From Hordeum vulgare subsp. vulgare (lineage: Eukaryota > Streptophyta > Magnoliopsida > Poales > Poaceae): 64,000 nucleotides of DNA. Made by a program: the position numbers and the translations under genes. The notes beneath the pieces were generated by a model. That model made no database searches. It worked only from the letters and a program-made list of their open reading frames with translations, and had not been told where the DNA came from. Shown here piece by piece: positions 9,719 to 21,854 of this stretch. The stretch spans positions 204,627,689 through 204,691,688 of the forward strand of contig NC_058523.1 of assembly GCF_904849725.1 (NCBI RefSeq), in the 5' to 3' direction. Numbering within the stretch: the stretch's first letter is position 1; the number at the start of each line of letters is the position of its first letter.

Positions 9719-11164
9719 TGATAACCCACAAGTATAGGCGATCAAATGCAGCCTTTCTCGATCAGTAAGAGTGTCGAACCCAATGAGGAGAAAAAGGTAG
9801 AACAAATATTCCCTGAAGTTCTATCGACCACCGATACAACTCTACAAACGCTTAACGTTTGCTTTACCTAGAACAAGTATGAAACTAGAAGTACTTTGTA
9901 GGCGTGATAGGATAGGTTTGCAAGAAAATAAAGAACACGTAAATAAAAATTAGGGGTTGCTAAGATAAAGAAACAACTAAGCTGGTCTTAATAGAGATCT
10001 TTTTGTCACAAGAAGTTTTATTTGTCCCTAGGCAATCGATAACTAGATTGGTAATCATTATTGCATTTTATATGAGGGAGAGGCATAAGCTAACATACTT
10101 TCTCTACTTGGATCATATGCACTTATGATTGGAGCTCTAGCAAACATCCGCAACTACTAAAGATCATTAAGGTAAAACCCAACCATAGCATTATAATGTA
10201 TCAAGTCCTCTTTATTCCCATACGCAAACAACCTACTTACTCGGGTCTATGCTTCTGTCACTCACGCCACCCACCATAAGTGAATCATAAATATATTGCA
10301 AACCCTACAGCGGGGATCCCTCACGCTTGCATGACACGGAGAGCACATAGGACAACACCAATTATAAAACATGCAACTCAAATCAATCATGATCATCAAT
10401 CAACCCATAGGACAAAACGGATCTACTCAAACATCATAGGATAGCCATACATCATTGGGAAATAATATATAGTGTTGAGCACCATGTTTAAGTAGAGATT
10501 ACAGTGGGGAGAAGGGGTGTTACACCGCTGCATAGAAGGGGAGAGAGTTGGTGATGACGGTGGCGAAGTTGTTGGTGTAGATCGTCGTCACGATGATGGC
10601 CCGGCGGTGTTCCGGTGCCACAGGGAGAGAGCGGGAGAGAGAGCCCCTCCTTCTTCTTCTTCCTTGCCCCTAGATGGGAGGAGGGTTTACCCTCTGGTCT
10701 TTGGCCTCCATGGCGGCAGAGGATCGAGAGCCCCTCCGAGATTGGATCTCTCTCTCTCTATTTCTGCGTTCCAGATTCTGGCGTTTCGCCGTTTCTTATA
10801 TTCTCGGAGATCGTAACTCCGATTGGGCTGAAATTGTAACATGATTTTATCCAGAAAGTAGCTTTCTTGAGCAAAAAGAAGGGCACCAGGCTTGTGGCCC
10901 CCTCGGGCACCGCCTTGTGTTGATTCCACTTCCCAAAATTCACAAATATTCCAAAAAAATCTTCGTAAGTTTTTATCCCGTTTGGAATTTGTTCGATATG
11001 GATTTTCTGCAAAACAAAAAACATGCAACGAAAGGAACTGGCACTGGGCACTGCATCAATATGTTAGTCCCAAAAATAGTATAAAAAGTTGCCAAAAGTA
11101 TATGAAAGTTGTAGAATATTCGCATGAAACAATCAAAAATTATAGATAAGACGGAGACGTATCA
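9719..11164 (-). repeat. E2 3' LTR (1446 bp)
   Basis: It begins TGATAACCCACAAGTATAGG and ends GAGACGTATCA on the plus strand. It is collinear with 51642-53157 but about 70 bp shorter. The missing block is one arm and the loop of the U3 hairpin, lost near 10888 where the partner has 52829-52890. Base differences to the partner are frequent, indicating an older insertion than E3. Confidence 0.85.
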
Positions 11165-12774
11165 GCATCCCCAAGCTTAATTCCTGCTCGTCCTCGAGTA
11201 GGTAAATGATAAAAAAGATAATTTTTTATGTGGAATGCTACCTAGCATAATCTTGATCATATAATAAAATCATGGCACGAATATTAAGACACGAGTGATT
11301 CAACGCAATAGTCTATCATTTGACATTAAGACAATAATACTTCAAGCATACTAATAAAGCAATCACGTCTTCTCAAAATATCATGGCTAAAAGAAAGTTA
11401 TGCCTACAAAATTGTATAGTGTGGCTATGCTCCATCTTCATCACACAAATTATTAAATCATGCACAACCTCGGTTTTAGCCAAGAAATTGTCTCATACTT
11501 TAGTATTCTCAAACTTTTTCAACTTTTACGCAATACATGGGCGTGAGCCATGGATATAGCATTATAGGTGGAATAGAATATGGTGGTTGTGGAGAAGACA
11601 AAAAGAGGGAGATAGTCTCACATCAACTAGGCGTATCAATGGGCTACGGAGATGCCCATCAAGAGATATCAATGTGAGTGAGTAGGGATTGCCCTGCAAC
11701 GGATGCACTAGAGCTACAAGTGTATGAAAGCTCAAAAGAAACTAAGTGGGTGCGCATCCAACTTGCTTGCTCACGAAGACCTAGGGAAATTTGACGAAGC
11801 CCATCATTGGAATATGCAAGCCATGTTCTATAATGAAAAATTCCCATAGTATATGAAAGTGACAACATAGGAGACTCTCTATATGAAAAACAAGGTGCTA
11901 CTGTGAAGCACAAGTGTGGTAAAGGATAGTAGCATTGCCCCTTCTCCCTTTTCTCTTTTTTTTGTTTTTTTGTTTTTTTGGTGGGCTTCTATAACCTCTT
12001 TTTTTATCTGGGATTCTTTGGCCTCTTTTAGTTTTCATAAAGTCCGGAGACTCATCTCAACTTGTGAGGGAATCATAGCTTCCATCATCCTTTCCTCACA
12101 TGGGACAATGCTCTAATAATGATGATCATCACACTTTTATTTACTTCAAACTCGATACTAGAAAAAAATATGATTCTATCTGAATGCTTCCGATTGTGTA
12201 CCGGGATGTGCAATGATCTAGCATGGCAGTGACAACAAAAAAGGACAAGCCATGAAAACATCATGCTAGCTATCTTACGATCATGCAAAGCAATATGACA
12301 ATGATGGTGCGTGTCATAATAAAAGAAACGGTGGAAGGTGCATGGCAATATATGTCGGAATCGATATGGAAATGCCATAATAGGTAGGTATGGTGACTGT
12401 TTTGAGGAAGGATATATGGTGGGTGTATTGCACCGACGAAAGTTGCGCGGTACTAGAGAGGTTAGCAATGGTGGAAGGATGAGAGTGCGTATAATCCATG
12501 GACTCAACATTAGTCATAAAGAACTCACATACTTATTTTAAAAATTTATTAGTCATCAAAACAAGGTACTACACACATGCTCCGAGGGGAAGAGTTGGTA
12601 GGAATTAACAATCACGCAATCTCAACCTCCACACAAAGGATGACAATCACCATACGTGCATGCTACGGGAATCACAAACTTTAACACAAATATTTCTACC
12701 AATCCACAATTACTCACTAGCATGAATCTAATATCACCATCTTTATATCGCAAAACTATTTCAAGGAATCAAAC
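11165..12774 (-). other. E2 non-coding 3' internal region, first part
   Basis: It starts with the polypurine tract (AAGCTTGGGGATGC in element sense) and is collinear with the E1 region from 1895. It includes the T-rich stretch at 11949-12030 that corresponds to 2677-2760. Short frames here are not conserved between E1 and E2. It is interrupted at 12774 by a family B solo LTR. Confidence 0.75.
12770..12774. repeat. target duplication caaac around the family B solo LTR
   Basis: caaac at 12770-12774 is repeated exactly at 16926-16930, flanking 12775-16925. Confidence 0.85.
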
Positions 12775-15700
12775 TGTCACATCCCTAAACCTTAAGCTAG
12801 ATAGCATTGTGCTCATGTCTTCTTTGCATTTGCATCCAAGAAGTTCTAACAAAAACAACAAAGTGGCAAAGGAAAAACTCTAAACCCTAGCCACCATTTC
12901 AATTAAAGGAAAATTCAACTAGTTCAAAATCAATAAACCCAAAATGGCCTCAAGAAATGTTCAAACTTTCTGATAAATCATGAAAGCAAATGAGCATTGG
13001 AGGAAACTATTTTCTTGACACTTTAAGCATTTTAAATAAATGCAAAAGCCACTGGTTTCAAATTTAAAAATTTGAAAACAGAAGCTATAATTTTCCAAAA
13101 ATGTTGAAAGTCTTGGAAATGAGTGGGGATATTATAACAAATATTTCAGGAGGTCAAAATTAGTTTTTACTTTTTGTTTTGGAGCTGAAATAAATAGCAA
13201 AGCAACAAATAGCAAAACAGAAAAACAGAAAAGGAGAAAATAGAGAAAATCTTACCTGACGCCCACGCCAGGCCGAGCCCATCTCGCCGCTCGTCCCCTT
13301 CCCCGCGCCAGTAGGCAGCAGGAGGTGGCCGCCGCCTCCTCCGGCACGGCCACGCACCTGCGTGCCTGCCTGGCCGCCGGTTCGCGCTGGCGACGGCGGG
13401 GATAAGCTCCCCAGAGCCTTCCCTATCCATTCCCCGCCTCGGTTCTTCCCCTCCGCCCGGATCTCCTCCCCCTCCCTGCTACCCCCATTAGAGCCGAGCT
13501 CGAGCTCGAGCTGGCCGTGCCCCTGGCCATACGATCTCCTCCGCGAGCACGCCATTAGCTCCGCCTCGTCGCCCTGGTCGTCTCTGCAGAAGCTGAAGTC
13601 CCCTCGAGCCCTGCAACGCCCGCAACGCTGTCGTCTTCTTCCTCCGGCCGCCGGACATCTCCCGTCGATTCGTCGCCCCCAGGCCTTCCCCGAGCCGTCT
13701 GAGCTCTTCTCTGCACTCCCTGTGAGCATGCGGTGGTTTTCCCTAAGCTTTCCCCGTCGATTCCCTCCTCTAGCCCTAGTTCCACCGGAGCCCGACGAGC
13801 ACCGCCGCTGCCGCTCGTCGCCGGTAGCCTCCGATGTCCAGCTCGTCCTCCCGTGAGCACCAGGAGCTCCAGGACGACGCGTAGATGCCGTAGCAGCTAA
13901 GATCTAAGCGTGGAACCCTCTGTTTCAAGCCCCCCGACGACGCCCGAGCTTCGGCCGCCGCTCCGGCTCGTCGCCGACGCCTCTTCCGGCGACCCTAGCC
14001 TCCCCAGTTGGTCCTGCCAGATCGGCCGCTTCGCGAGCTAGCTGTAGCTGCCATCCGCGTGCGATTTGGTGCTGTGCAGCGCCGTCTAGGTCGCCTCCGG
14101 CGAGCCCTCCGCCGCGGGTTTGGTCGCCGGCGACCACCCTCCGGTGGCCGTCGACGTGGCCGGCCATTAGGGCCTAATCGCCCTCCCCTGAGTCGCTGCC
14201 AGAGGGCCCCACGCCTGGTCAAACCCCAATTAGGGGCTGGTCAGCGCGGGATTAGCCCAGAGAGGCTGACCAGTGGGGCCCCCCTGTCAGGTTTGACCTG
14301 CACAGGTCGGCTGACCTGCTGACGTCAGCCTGATGCAATAAATGGAATTTCCAGTATAAAAATAATTCAGGAAATTGCTAAAAATTGCAAAAATCATAGA
14401 AATTAATCTGTAACTCCAATGAAAATAATTTATATATGAAAAAGTATCAGAAAAATTCAAAGATTCTGATTATGCTATTTTCAGCTATGTTTGAAAAAGT
14501 TACAGAACCCTAAATTGTGAAATAAGGAATAATTCAATTCTTTTAATCACTTTATAAATGGAATTTGCAAAAATATCCAAATTTCATTATAAATGCAATG
14601 ATCACACACTGCCCTAGATGTAAATCAGTACCATAACATGACATTCCATGCATGTTAACATTAGGTTGATCTGAGCATCAGGTCGAATCAATTAAACCGG
14701 TATCCGGGAATACCCGTTTGAATTGCTATTCGAATGTGATTCAAATCAACTCTAAACCCAAAACATCTTGATTATAATAACTTATCACTTTGCATTCTCA
14801 TGCCATGCTCATGCATCATTTTGGTTGCATATGTTTGTTATTGAATGTTGCCGTTCATTTCGGTAGGCTCCGCACCCCCGGATTCCACCGAATATCCGTC
14901 CGACGGATATCGTTCCTCCTCTGAGCAACAAGGCAAGCACCCCTTTTGATCATCCCGATAATACCTATGTTCTTGCTCCTGCACCTATTTAATGCATTAG
15001 GATCAAATGCTTCAACTGCTTTTGCCACGATAGTTGGACCCACTTCCTTTGCATGACCTTGTCACAGTAAATAGCCGAACCTTGCAACCTAGCATACCTG
15101 GTAGTTGCTTGAACTATGATGTGCCTTATCCTGCTATGCATGCTACGCTTAGAGTTGTGTATGGTCTGTCATCTGGGAGATGAACAGAAATGTGGAATGT
15201 GTTCGGTGAGCAAAGGTCGTGTGTTGAACTTGATTTGGTAAAGGTACCGGTGAAAGGCTGTGTAGGAGTACATGGCGGGTTGTTTCATTGGAACCGTCCT
15301 TAGGACCTGAGTTCCGTATATGTAATCCAAGACTAGATACTACCACATGCTGGGCCCTGAAATATGACCCCGCTCGGCCTATTAATCGCGTAGTACTCGG
15401 TCCAGGAGTTGCAAGTAGTTTCTGGTGTTTATAGTAATGCTGGAGGCCGTGCATGGTGCTGACCTGAGAGGTGGACCGTGATGCGGTAGGCAGTGGCACG
15501 GTGTACCAAGTGGCACCTGGATGGTGGGCTTGGGAACCCTGCGCACATCGTTTGAGGCCGTGGCGGAAACCTCGGCCGGACTTCCGTACGGGTTACTCTC
15601 AGATAGGCGATAAACCTGGACTAGGTACTAGCGTGGTTAACGGTCGTGGCCGACTCCCTCGCTGGGCTTCCCCTTGAAGGTTGCCGAGGTGCATGACGTG

Positions 15701-16114
15701 CACATGGCGATAAGTGGCGGGAGCGTGTGTGACGAAGTACACCCCTGCAGGGTTATGATCTATTCGAATAGCCGCGTCCGTGGATATGGACTACTTGGAG
15801 ACATATGTTGTTCATAGATAATTTCAATGGCTACTCATAAAATTTTCAAGATAAGCGTGAGTGTCGTGGACGGCATTTCCGTATGGAGACGGAATGATTC
15901 CACGATAGTGTATTGTTGTGGTGTTAGTGGACTCGTGTGCGAGAAATCAAGTTGTCAAAACTAATTTCAAAAAGCAAGTTGTCTAGCCACGAGTCAAATG
16001 CTGGCTTCCCGCATGAAACCCCACAATACCTTCTTGATACCTTGCATGAGTAGTTAGCCATCCTAAAGTCTTGCTGAGTACCTTCGTACTCATGTTTGCT
16101 TAATCATGTTGCAG

Positions 16115-16170
16115 AGGTTGCTAATGACCCTAATGAAGGGTTCTTCGTAGACATCGACGACGACGAGTAG
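16115..16170 (+). other. exon-like segment with acidic tail in the family B LTR
   Basis: After a pyrimidine-containing tract and ATGTTGCAG (a good acceptor ending at 16114), a frame reads VANDPNEGFFVDIDDDE and stops with TAG at 16168-16170. B2 has the same segment (minus strand, about 35647-35702) with one Glu-to-Gly change. It may be the 3' exon of a spliced LTR transcript; no expression evidence is available from sequence. Confidence 0.35.
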
Positions 16171-16360
16171 CTGGTGTCCCAGCTACGATCTGGCCCTACG
16201 CCGACTCTGTAGTATAGTCAGGCCATGTGCCTCCTAGCTGCTCTGTCTGTACCCAGACAGCTTATAATTCTTCCGCTGGCTTGTATTGTATGACTGCTAT
16301 TATGGGTCGTGAGACCCTTAATGTGTAATAATATGTATGTGGCTCTTCCGAGCCTCTTAA

Positions 16361-16366
16361 ATAAAG
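16361..16366 (+). terminator. AATAAA polyadenylation signal in B1
   Basis: AATAAA lies in CTCTTAAATAAAGCTTGTATG, downstream of T/G-rich sequence. The equivalent in B2 reads TTTATT on the plus strand near 35449. It supports plus-strand sense for B1. Confidence 0.45.
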
Positions 16367-16627
16367 CTTGTATGCTTATGGTTATGTTGTGATGCCATCG
16401 ATGTATCTATACATATCGGTATGCCATGCGTACGTGTGTCCTACTTGATATGTATGGGGTTCGAATACCTAGTCATGAACTTTAGTAGCACTCCTTACAA
16501 GGAAATGCCCCTTTGTGATCCAACGAGCCTTGGTAGTTCGCTACTGCTCCGGACGCATTGGTTGACCGGCATGTGTCCTTCTTAGCTGCTGTGTCTGTCC
16601 CCTTTGGGGAAATGTCACGCGACGTAA

Positions 16628-16652
16628 TGGAGTCCTTGTAGCTTGCTACGAC
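16628..16652 (+). other. hairpin motif shared between family B LTRs and LARD internal domains
   Basis: The core CTTGTAGCTTGCTACGACTC begins at 16635, preceded by GAGTC, so outer arms GAGTC/GACTC and inner arms GTAGC/GCTAC can pair. The same motif is in B2 (about 35159-35184, minus), LARD-1 internal (about 29642-29667, minus) and LARD-0 internal (about 56419-56444, plus). Confidence 0.7.
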
Positions 16653-16930
16653 TCGTCTACGTTCGTTGATGACCGACACCTGCTTTGTTGGGTCATGTAT
16701 GTCTGTCCTTGTGCGGAACTGCCACTTTGGTTTATGACTAGACATGTCGATCCGGGTTCTTTGACATTGGAATGCTAGCGACACGATCGCATACGTGAGT
16801 CAAAAGACGCAAACGGTCTCGGCTAAGGTAAGGTTGCAGCCGTGGAGTTAACCGTGCGTGAGACCACAAAGAGATGCGATGTGTTACAAGCTGGATTCCT
16901 ATGGCTTAGGATCGGGGTCCCGACACAAAC

Positions 16931-18283
16931 ATATCATATTCAGTGATCTACAAGTTTTTTGTAGGGTTTTATGACTAACCATGTGAATGACCAACTCATG
17001 TTAACTCCCTAAATAGATATAAGTGAAGAATGAGAGTTCAATTCTTTCTACAAAAGATATGCCCACACTCTAACAAATATAAGTGAAGCAAAAAACCATT
17101 CTACAAATGGCGGTTTTCTATGTGTAGAGAAACAGGCAATCCAAACTTCAAATGATATAAGTGAAGCACATGAAGCATTCTATAAAGGCATACTCAAAAG
17201 ATATAAAGTGAGGTGCAAAGAGCCTTATATAAATAAAAAAGGACTTTATCATACCAGCATGGTGCATTATTAAAACAAAAATAAAAAAAGCACACGACGC
17301 TCCAAGATTTACGCGGATCATGTGACGAATAAAAATATAGCTACAAGTAAAATTACCAATGGTTGTTAGAAGAAAGAGGAGATGCCTTCCGGGGCATCCC
17401 CAAGCTTAGTTGATTGGGAGTACTTGAATATTACCTTGGGGTGCCTCGGGCATCCCCAAGCTTAGTCTCTTTCCACTCCTTACTCCTTCATCCATCGTGA
17501 TCTCGCCCAAAACTTTAAAACTTCAATCACACAAAACTTAATAAAACCCTCGTGAGACCCGTTAGTAATAATAAAGCAAATTACAACTTTAAGTAATGTT
17601 GCCAACCAATTCATATTTTGTTTTTGCATTGTATATGCTGTAATATAACTTTTACATGGCTTATACCACCGATACAATCGATTGTTTCATCAAAACGACC
17701 AAAACAATGCATCAAAAACAGAATCTATCAAAAACAGGACAGTCTGTAGCAATCTGTACATTAACCATACTTCCGTAACTCTAAAAATTCCGAAAAATTA
17801 GGAAGAAATAAAAAATTGCATGGAAGTATTGTGTAAGAATTTAAGAAACTTCTAAAATTCCAGTAAACAATGTAAATTCATGCACTACAACCAAAGTCTC
17901 TCTTTTTGCACTGCACACACCAAACAAGCAATCTAATCATCCTAAAGGCAAATCTTGGCACATTATTTTCATAATACAATGGATTTATACAAGGGGATAA
18001 TTATTTTTGTTGAAAAATTTCTGTAATTAAGATTTGCAAAGTTTCCATGGGCATGAGCAAAGTTCAAGGAGCTCCCCCACTTCAACGGTGCTCGTCCTTC
18101 TTACTTTCACTTCACTTTTTGAAAAAGTTTTAGGTTGCCCTCTTTATTGTTTTGTTTTAAAACTATATGAAAGCACACAACAGACTAAAATGACTCTCTA
18201 AAACTTTTGGGTTGTCTCCCTAGCAGCGCTTTCTTTAAAACCATTAAGCTAGGCATAAAGTGATCAAGTAATGGATCCACCCG
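16931..18283 (-). other. E2 internal region, second part
   Basis: It continues the E2 non-coding 3' part, with degenerate GATATAAGTGAAGCA copies (17015-17215) corresponding to the E1 tandem array. It also holds a duplicated CATCCCCAAGCTTAG segment (17395 and 17451). Near 18210 the GGGTTGTCTCCCTAGCAGCGC segment marks the region just after the E2 coding frame. The frame's last residues before the E3 insertion end with a stop near 18246. No other gene is seen. Confidence 0.7.
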
Positions 18284-18288
18284 GATCC
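18284..18288. repeat. target duplication gatcc of E3
   Basis: gatcc at 18284-18288 is repeated exactly at 50189-50193, bracketing 18289-50188. This shows that E3 with all its nested insertions is one insertion in E2. Confidence 0.9.
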
Positions 18289-19819
18289 TGATGACCCACA
18301 AGTATAGGGGATCAATCGTAGTCCTTTCGATAAGTAAGAGTGTCAAACCCAATGAGGAGAAGAAGGATGTGATAAACGGTTTTCAGCAAGGTAATAACTG
18401 CAAGCACTAAAAGTAGCGGTAGCAAGTGATGGTGTAGTGAGGTGAAACGTAGCAAGCGAAAAGTAACAAGTAACAAGTAGTAGAAACGGTGCAGCAAAGT
18501 GGCCCAATTCCTTTTGTAGCAAGGGACAAGCCTGAACAAAGTCTTATAAGAGGAAAAACCCTCCCAAGGACACACGGGAATTTCTGTCATGCTAGTTTCA
18601 TCATGTTCATATGATTCGCGTTCGTTACTTTGATAGTTTGATATGTGGGTGGACCAGCGCTTGGGTACTGCCCTTACTTGCACAAGCATCCCACTTATGA
18701 TTAACCCCTCTCGCAAGCATCCACAACTACGAAAGAGGAATTAAGACAACGTCTAACCATAGCATTAAACTAGTGGATCCAAATCAACCCCTTACGAAGC
18801 AACGCATAGACTGGGGTTTAAGCTTCTGTCACTCTAGCAACCATCATAAACTTACTACTCCCCAATGCGTTCCTCTAGGCCCAAAGATGGTGAAGTGTTA
18901 TGTAGTCGACGTTCACATAACACCACTAGAGGAAAAGACAACATACAGCATATCAAAATACCGAACGAATACCAAATTCACATGACTATTATCAGCATGA
19001 CTTATCCCATGTCCTCAGGAACAAAAGTAACTACTCACAAAGCATAATCATAATCATGATCAGAGGTGTAATGAGTAGCATCAAGGATCTGAACATAAAC
19101 TCTTCCACCAAGTAATCCAACTAGCATCAACTAGAAAGAGTAATCAACACTACTAGCAACCTTACAAGTACCAATCGGAGTCGCGAGATGGAGATTGGTT
19201 ACAAGAGATGAACTAGGGTTTGGAGAGGAGATGGTGCTGATGAAGATGTTGATGGAGATGACTCCCCTCCGACGAGAGGAGTGTTGGTGATGACGATGGC
19301 GATGATTTCCCCCTCCGGGAGGGAAGTTTCCCCGACAGGATCGTCCTGCCGGAGCTCTAGATTGGTTCTGCTCAAGTTCCGCCTCGTGGCGGCGGAGAAT
19401 CCACGAAAAAGCTCCACCCTGATTTTTTTTCGGACAAAACCCTTCATATAGCAAAAGAGGGGGGCCAATGGGCCACCAGGGTGCCCACAAGCCTTGTTGC
19501 CGTGGCCAGGGGGTAGGCCGCGCCAACCAGGCTTGTGGGCCCCTGGCAGCTCCCCTCTCACACTTCTTTCGCCCAGTATTTTTTTATATATTCCCAAAAA
19601 ATTCCACGTTGATTTTCAGGGCATTTGGAGTTGCGCAGAATAGAGGACTCAGACTTGCTCCTTTTCTAGTCCAAAATTCCAGCTGCCGGTATTCTCCCTC
19701 TTCAAATAAACCTTGCAAAATAAGACAGAAAAGGCATAAGTATGGTACCACAAAGTATAATAACAGTCCATAAAGCAATAAATATCAACATGAAAGCATG
19801 ATGCAAAATGGACGTATCA
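18289..19819 (-). repeat. E3 3' LTR (1531 bp)
   Basis: It begins TGATGACCCACAAGTATAGG and ends GGACGTATCA. The GC-rich U3 part contains an imperfect hairpin (about 19466-19560) with the GCCCACAAGCC / GGCTTGTGGGC arms. A TATA-like TATATG on the minus strand lies near 19446. Confidence 0.88.
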
Positions 19820-21354
19820 ACTCCCCCAAGCTTAGAGCTCGCTTGTCCTCAAGCGAAAACCAAGATCCATAAACATGTCCACATGTTTAGGGATGAAGGT
19901 GTCGATAAAACATAATACATACATGAGGACATCATGATCACACATAGAACAGCAATACATCATAGAGATTCTTATGGGAAAGTAACAATTCCTTCACAAA
20001 GCAAAGTATGAAATAAAAACCTTACCGAGAAGTAGCCAACAACAGTCCATAGTCATTGAAACAATTGCAATTTATCATATCATCAGAAAGGGTCAAATAA
20101 GAGCTTGTAAAGCAAATTCACATACTCAATCATCTCTTTTGTTTTCCAGAATTGTTACAACTCATGTGGTACTCATGGTATCAAAGTTTCAGTTGGACAT
20201 AGAGAAAGATAGGGGCTTATAGTTTTGCCTCCCAACCAATTACCTCAAGGGTAAAGTCAACAATAACAAAGCATAAGTACTCATCTCCAAGTTGATATAT
20301 GAATATAGGTCTTTCCCAAGCATATGACGTTCACCAAGGAAAAGGCTAAATAAGGAATTGGTGAGGATCGCCATGACTCTTACAAGGGCAAAAAGTAAAG
20401 GTACAAGATAGGCCCTTCGCAGAGGGAAGCAGAGGTTGTCATGCGCTTTTGAGGTTTGGATGCGTGTCCTCTTAGTGCGGAGGAACGTCACTTTATATTG
20501 CCCCCTATGATAAAGAACTTTATTATGCAGTCTGTCGCTTTTATGTCTTCCTCATCACAGGTTCGTATAAAGCTTATTTTCCACACACTAATAGATCATA
20601 CATATTAGAGAGCAATTTTTATTGCTTGCACCAATGACAACTTACTTGAGGGATCTTATTCAATCCATAGGTAGGTATGGTGGACACTCATGGCAAAACT
20701 GGGTTGAAGGTTTATGGATGCACAAGTAGTATCTCTACTTGGTGCGGGAGTTTTGGCTAATATGAGGTGGAAGCAATCATCACATGCTAAGGCATCTCTA
20801 ATCATATAACATTGTTTGGAACTAAGCAAACACAATTCATTATGATGTCTTCCTTGTCCAACATCTACTTCTAAGCATGTAATAGTTTGGTGAGTGCTCA
20901 CAATTATAGAAAGTGTCTAAGATGATATATTTATATGTGAACCTCTCTTTCCTTATTACTTCTTATTAGTTGCAACAATGACTGAGTTCTATGTTGGTCT
21001 ATTCTCAACAAGTTTCAATCATCATACTTGTTATATGTGAAGCTATCACTTTCCATAAGATCATCTCATGATCTTTCATGCTATCGTTCTTTTCATACTT
21101 TTGATCACGGCACAAAACAAAGCCCTTGACTAAGATACTCTTTATTATATAGCTCGCAAGCTTGAATACATCAGGGGAGACACAAGGCAAAAGACTCAAA
21201 CTAAACACTAAAGACTTATTTCACTAAGAGAAGAAATAAAAACTGAAAAGGAAAGAACTAAAAGAAAGGTAAAAGCAAAAGATATAAAGGTGATACGATA
21301 CCAGGCAACTCCCCCAAGCTTGGCATAAGCCAAGGGAGTTGCCCATACCAATGC
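19820..21354 (-). other. E3 non-coding 3' internal region
   Basis: It starts with the polypurine tract CTAAGCTTGGGGGAGT in element sense and runs to the stop of the small ORF. Short frames are scattered and show no family features. I see no gene or repeat array in it. Confidence 0.65.
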
Positions 21355-21771
21355 TTAGTTGTCTTCCTTTGGTGGTGATGGTGGTGGAGTTGTTGAAGCA
21401 GTCTTGAGCGTGTCTAATTTCCACTTGAGCATAAAGTTCGGCTCCCTCAGATCGTCATTTTCCTCCTCAAGCTTCAACACTCTATGGCAAAGTTCTTGCT
21501 TACTCTCCTGAAAGAAACGAGAAGGGATAAACAAGGTCTTAGGCTTCTTCCTTTTGTCAGGGAGGCTTGACTTCTTGAACTCCACATGAGTGCGTCCAGG
21601 TTGAGGTAGAGGAGCCTCCTCTTCATCAAAACTCGTTTGTTCCTTCCCCTTGGGATCATAGTCCTCTTCCTCGTCAGTGGTCCAGCCATATGGTTCCAAG
21701 TCCCCATAGACCTTGGGGTTAGCAAGGTAATCAGCCACATAGCTCTCCCCCTCTGAATCCTGAGAAGACAT
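21355..21771 (-). CDS. E3 downstream ORF, acidic coiled-coil protein of unknown function
   Basis: This intact frame of 138 residues runs from ATG at 21771 to TAA at 21355-21357. The N-terminal third is acidic (DEEEDYDPKGKE, residues about 33-44). A basic patch follows (KKPKTLFIPSR, residues about 75-85), then a heptad-like helix (residues about 86-118), then a Pro/Ser/Thr tail. It lies 354 bp downstream of the integrase stop. Such an extra ORF after pol is found in Triticeae Athila-like elements; its role is not known to me. A TATA-like motif and a hairpin resembling LTR U3 lie just upstream, which would allow separate transcription. It is the best preserved coding frame in the window. Confidence 0.6.
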   Translation of the reverse strand: MSSQDSEGESYVADYLANPKVYGDLEPYGWTTDEEEDYDPKGKEQTSFDEEEAPLPQPGRTHVEFKKSSLPDKRKKPKTLFIPSRFFQESKQELCHRVLKLEEENDDLREPNFMLKWKLDTLKTASTTPPPSPPKEDN

Positions 21772-21854
21772 CTTGACCTAGATATGCGGCAGAAAACAGG
21801 CTCGAAACGAAAACAGAGGAAAACTGCGTGATACGGAGATCAAAACCCTCGGGC

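Larger units (their letters stand above)
12775..16925 (+). mobile_element. B1: family B solo LTR (4151 bp)
   Basis: It starts TGTCACATCCC, ends GGGGTCCCGACA and is flanked by a perfect 5-bp duplication with no internal domain, so it is a solo LTR left by LTR-LTR recombination. The second copy is B2 (34889-39050, opposite strand). The plus strand is taken as sense because of the AATAAA signal at 16361, similarity of its start to LARD-0 (TGTAACATCCC), and the same order of landmarks as in LARD LTRs (GC-rich block, CCCCTGYAGGGTTA, TTGCTGAGT). I do not recognise the family. The GC-rich block 13250-14330 has long frames on both strands; I treat them as compositional. Confidence 0.85.

Noticed and set aside
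9262..9768. 168-codon frame in the LARD-0 LTR
   Set aside because: GC-rich LTR sequence, and the frame crosses the E2 insertion border.
13160..13729. 189-codon minus-strand frame in B1 and its 229-codon counterpart in B2 (37961-38650)
   Set aside because: Frames on both strands of a GC-rich LTR block are expected by composition. The pair is related only because the LTRs are copies, and it is antisense to the inferred LTR transcript.
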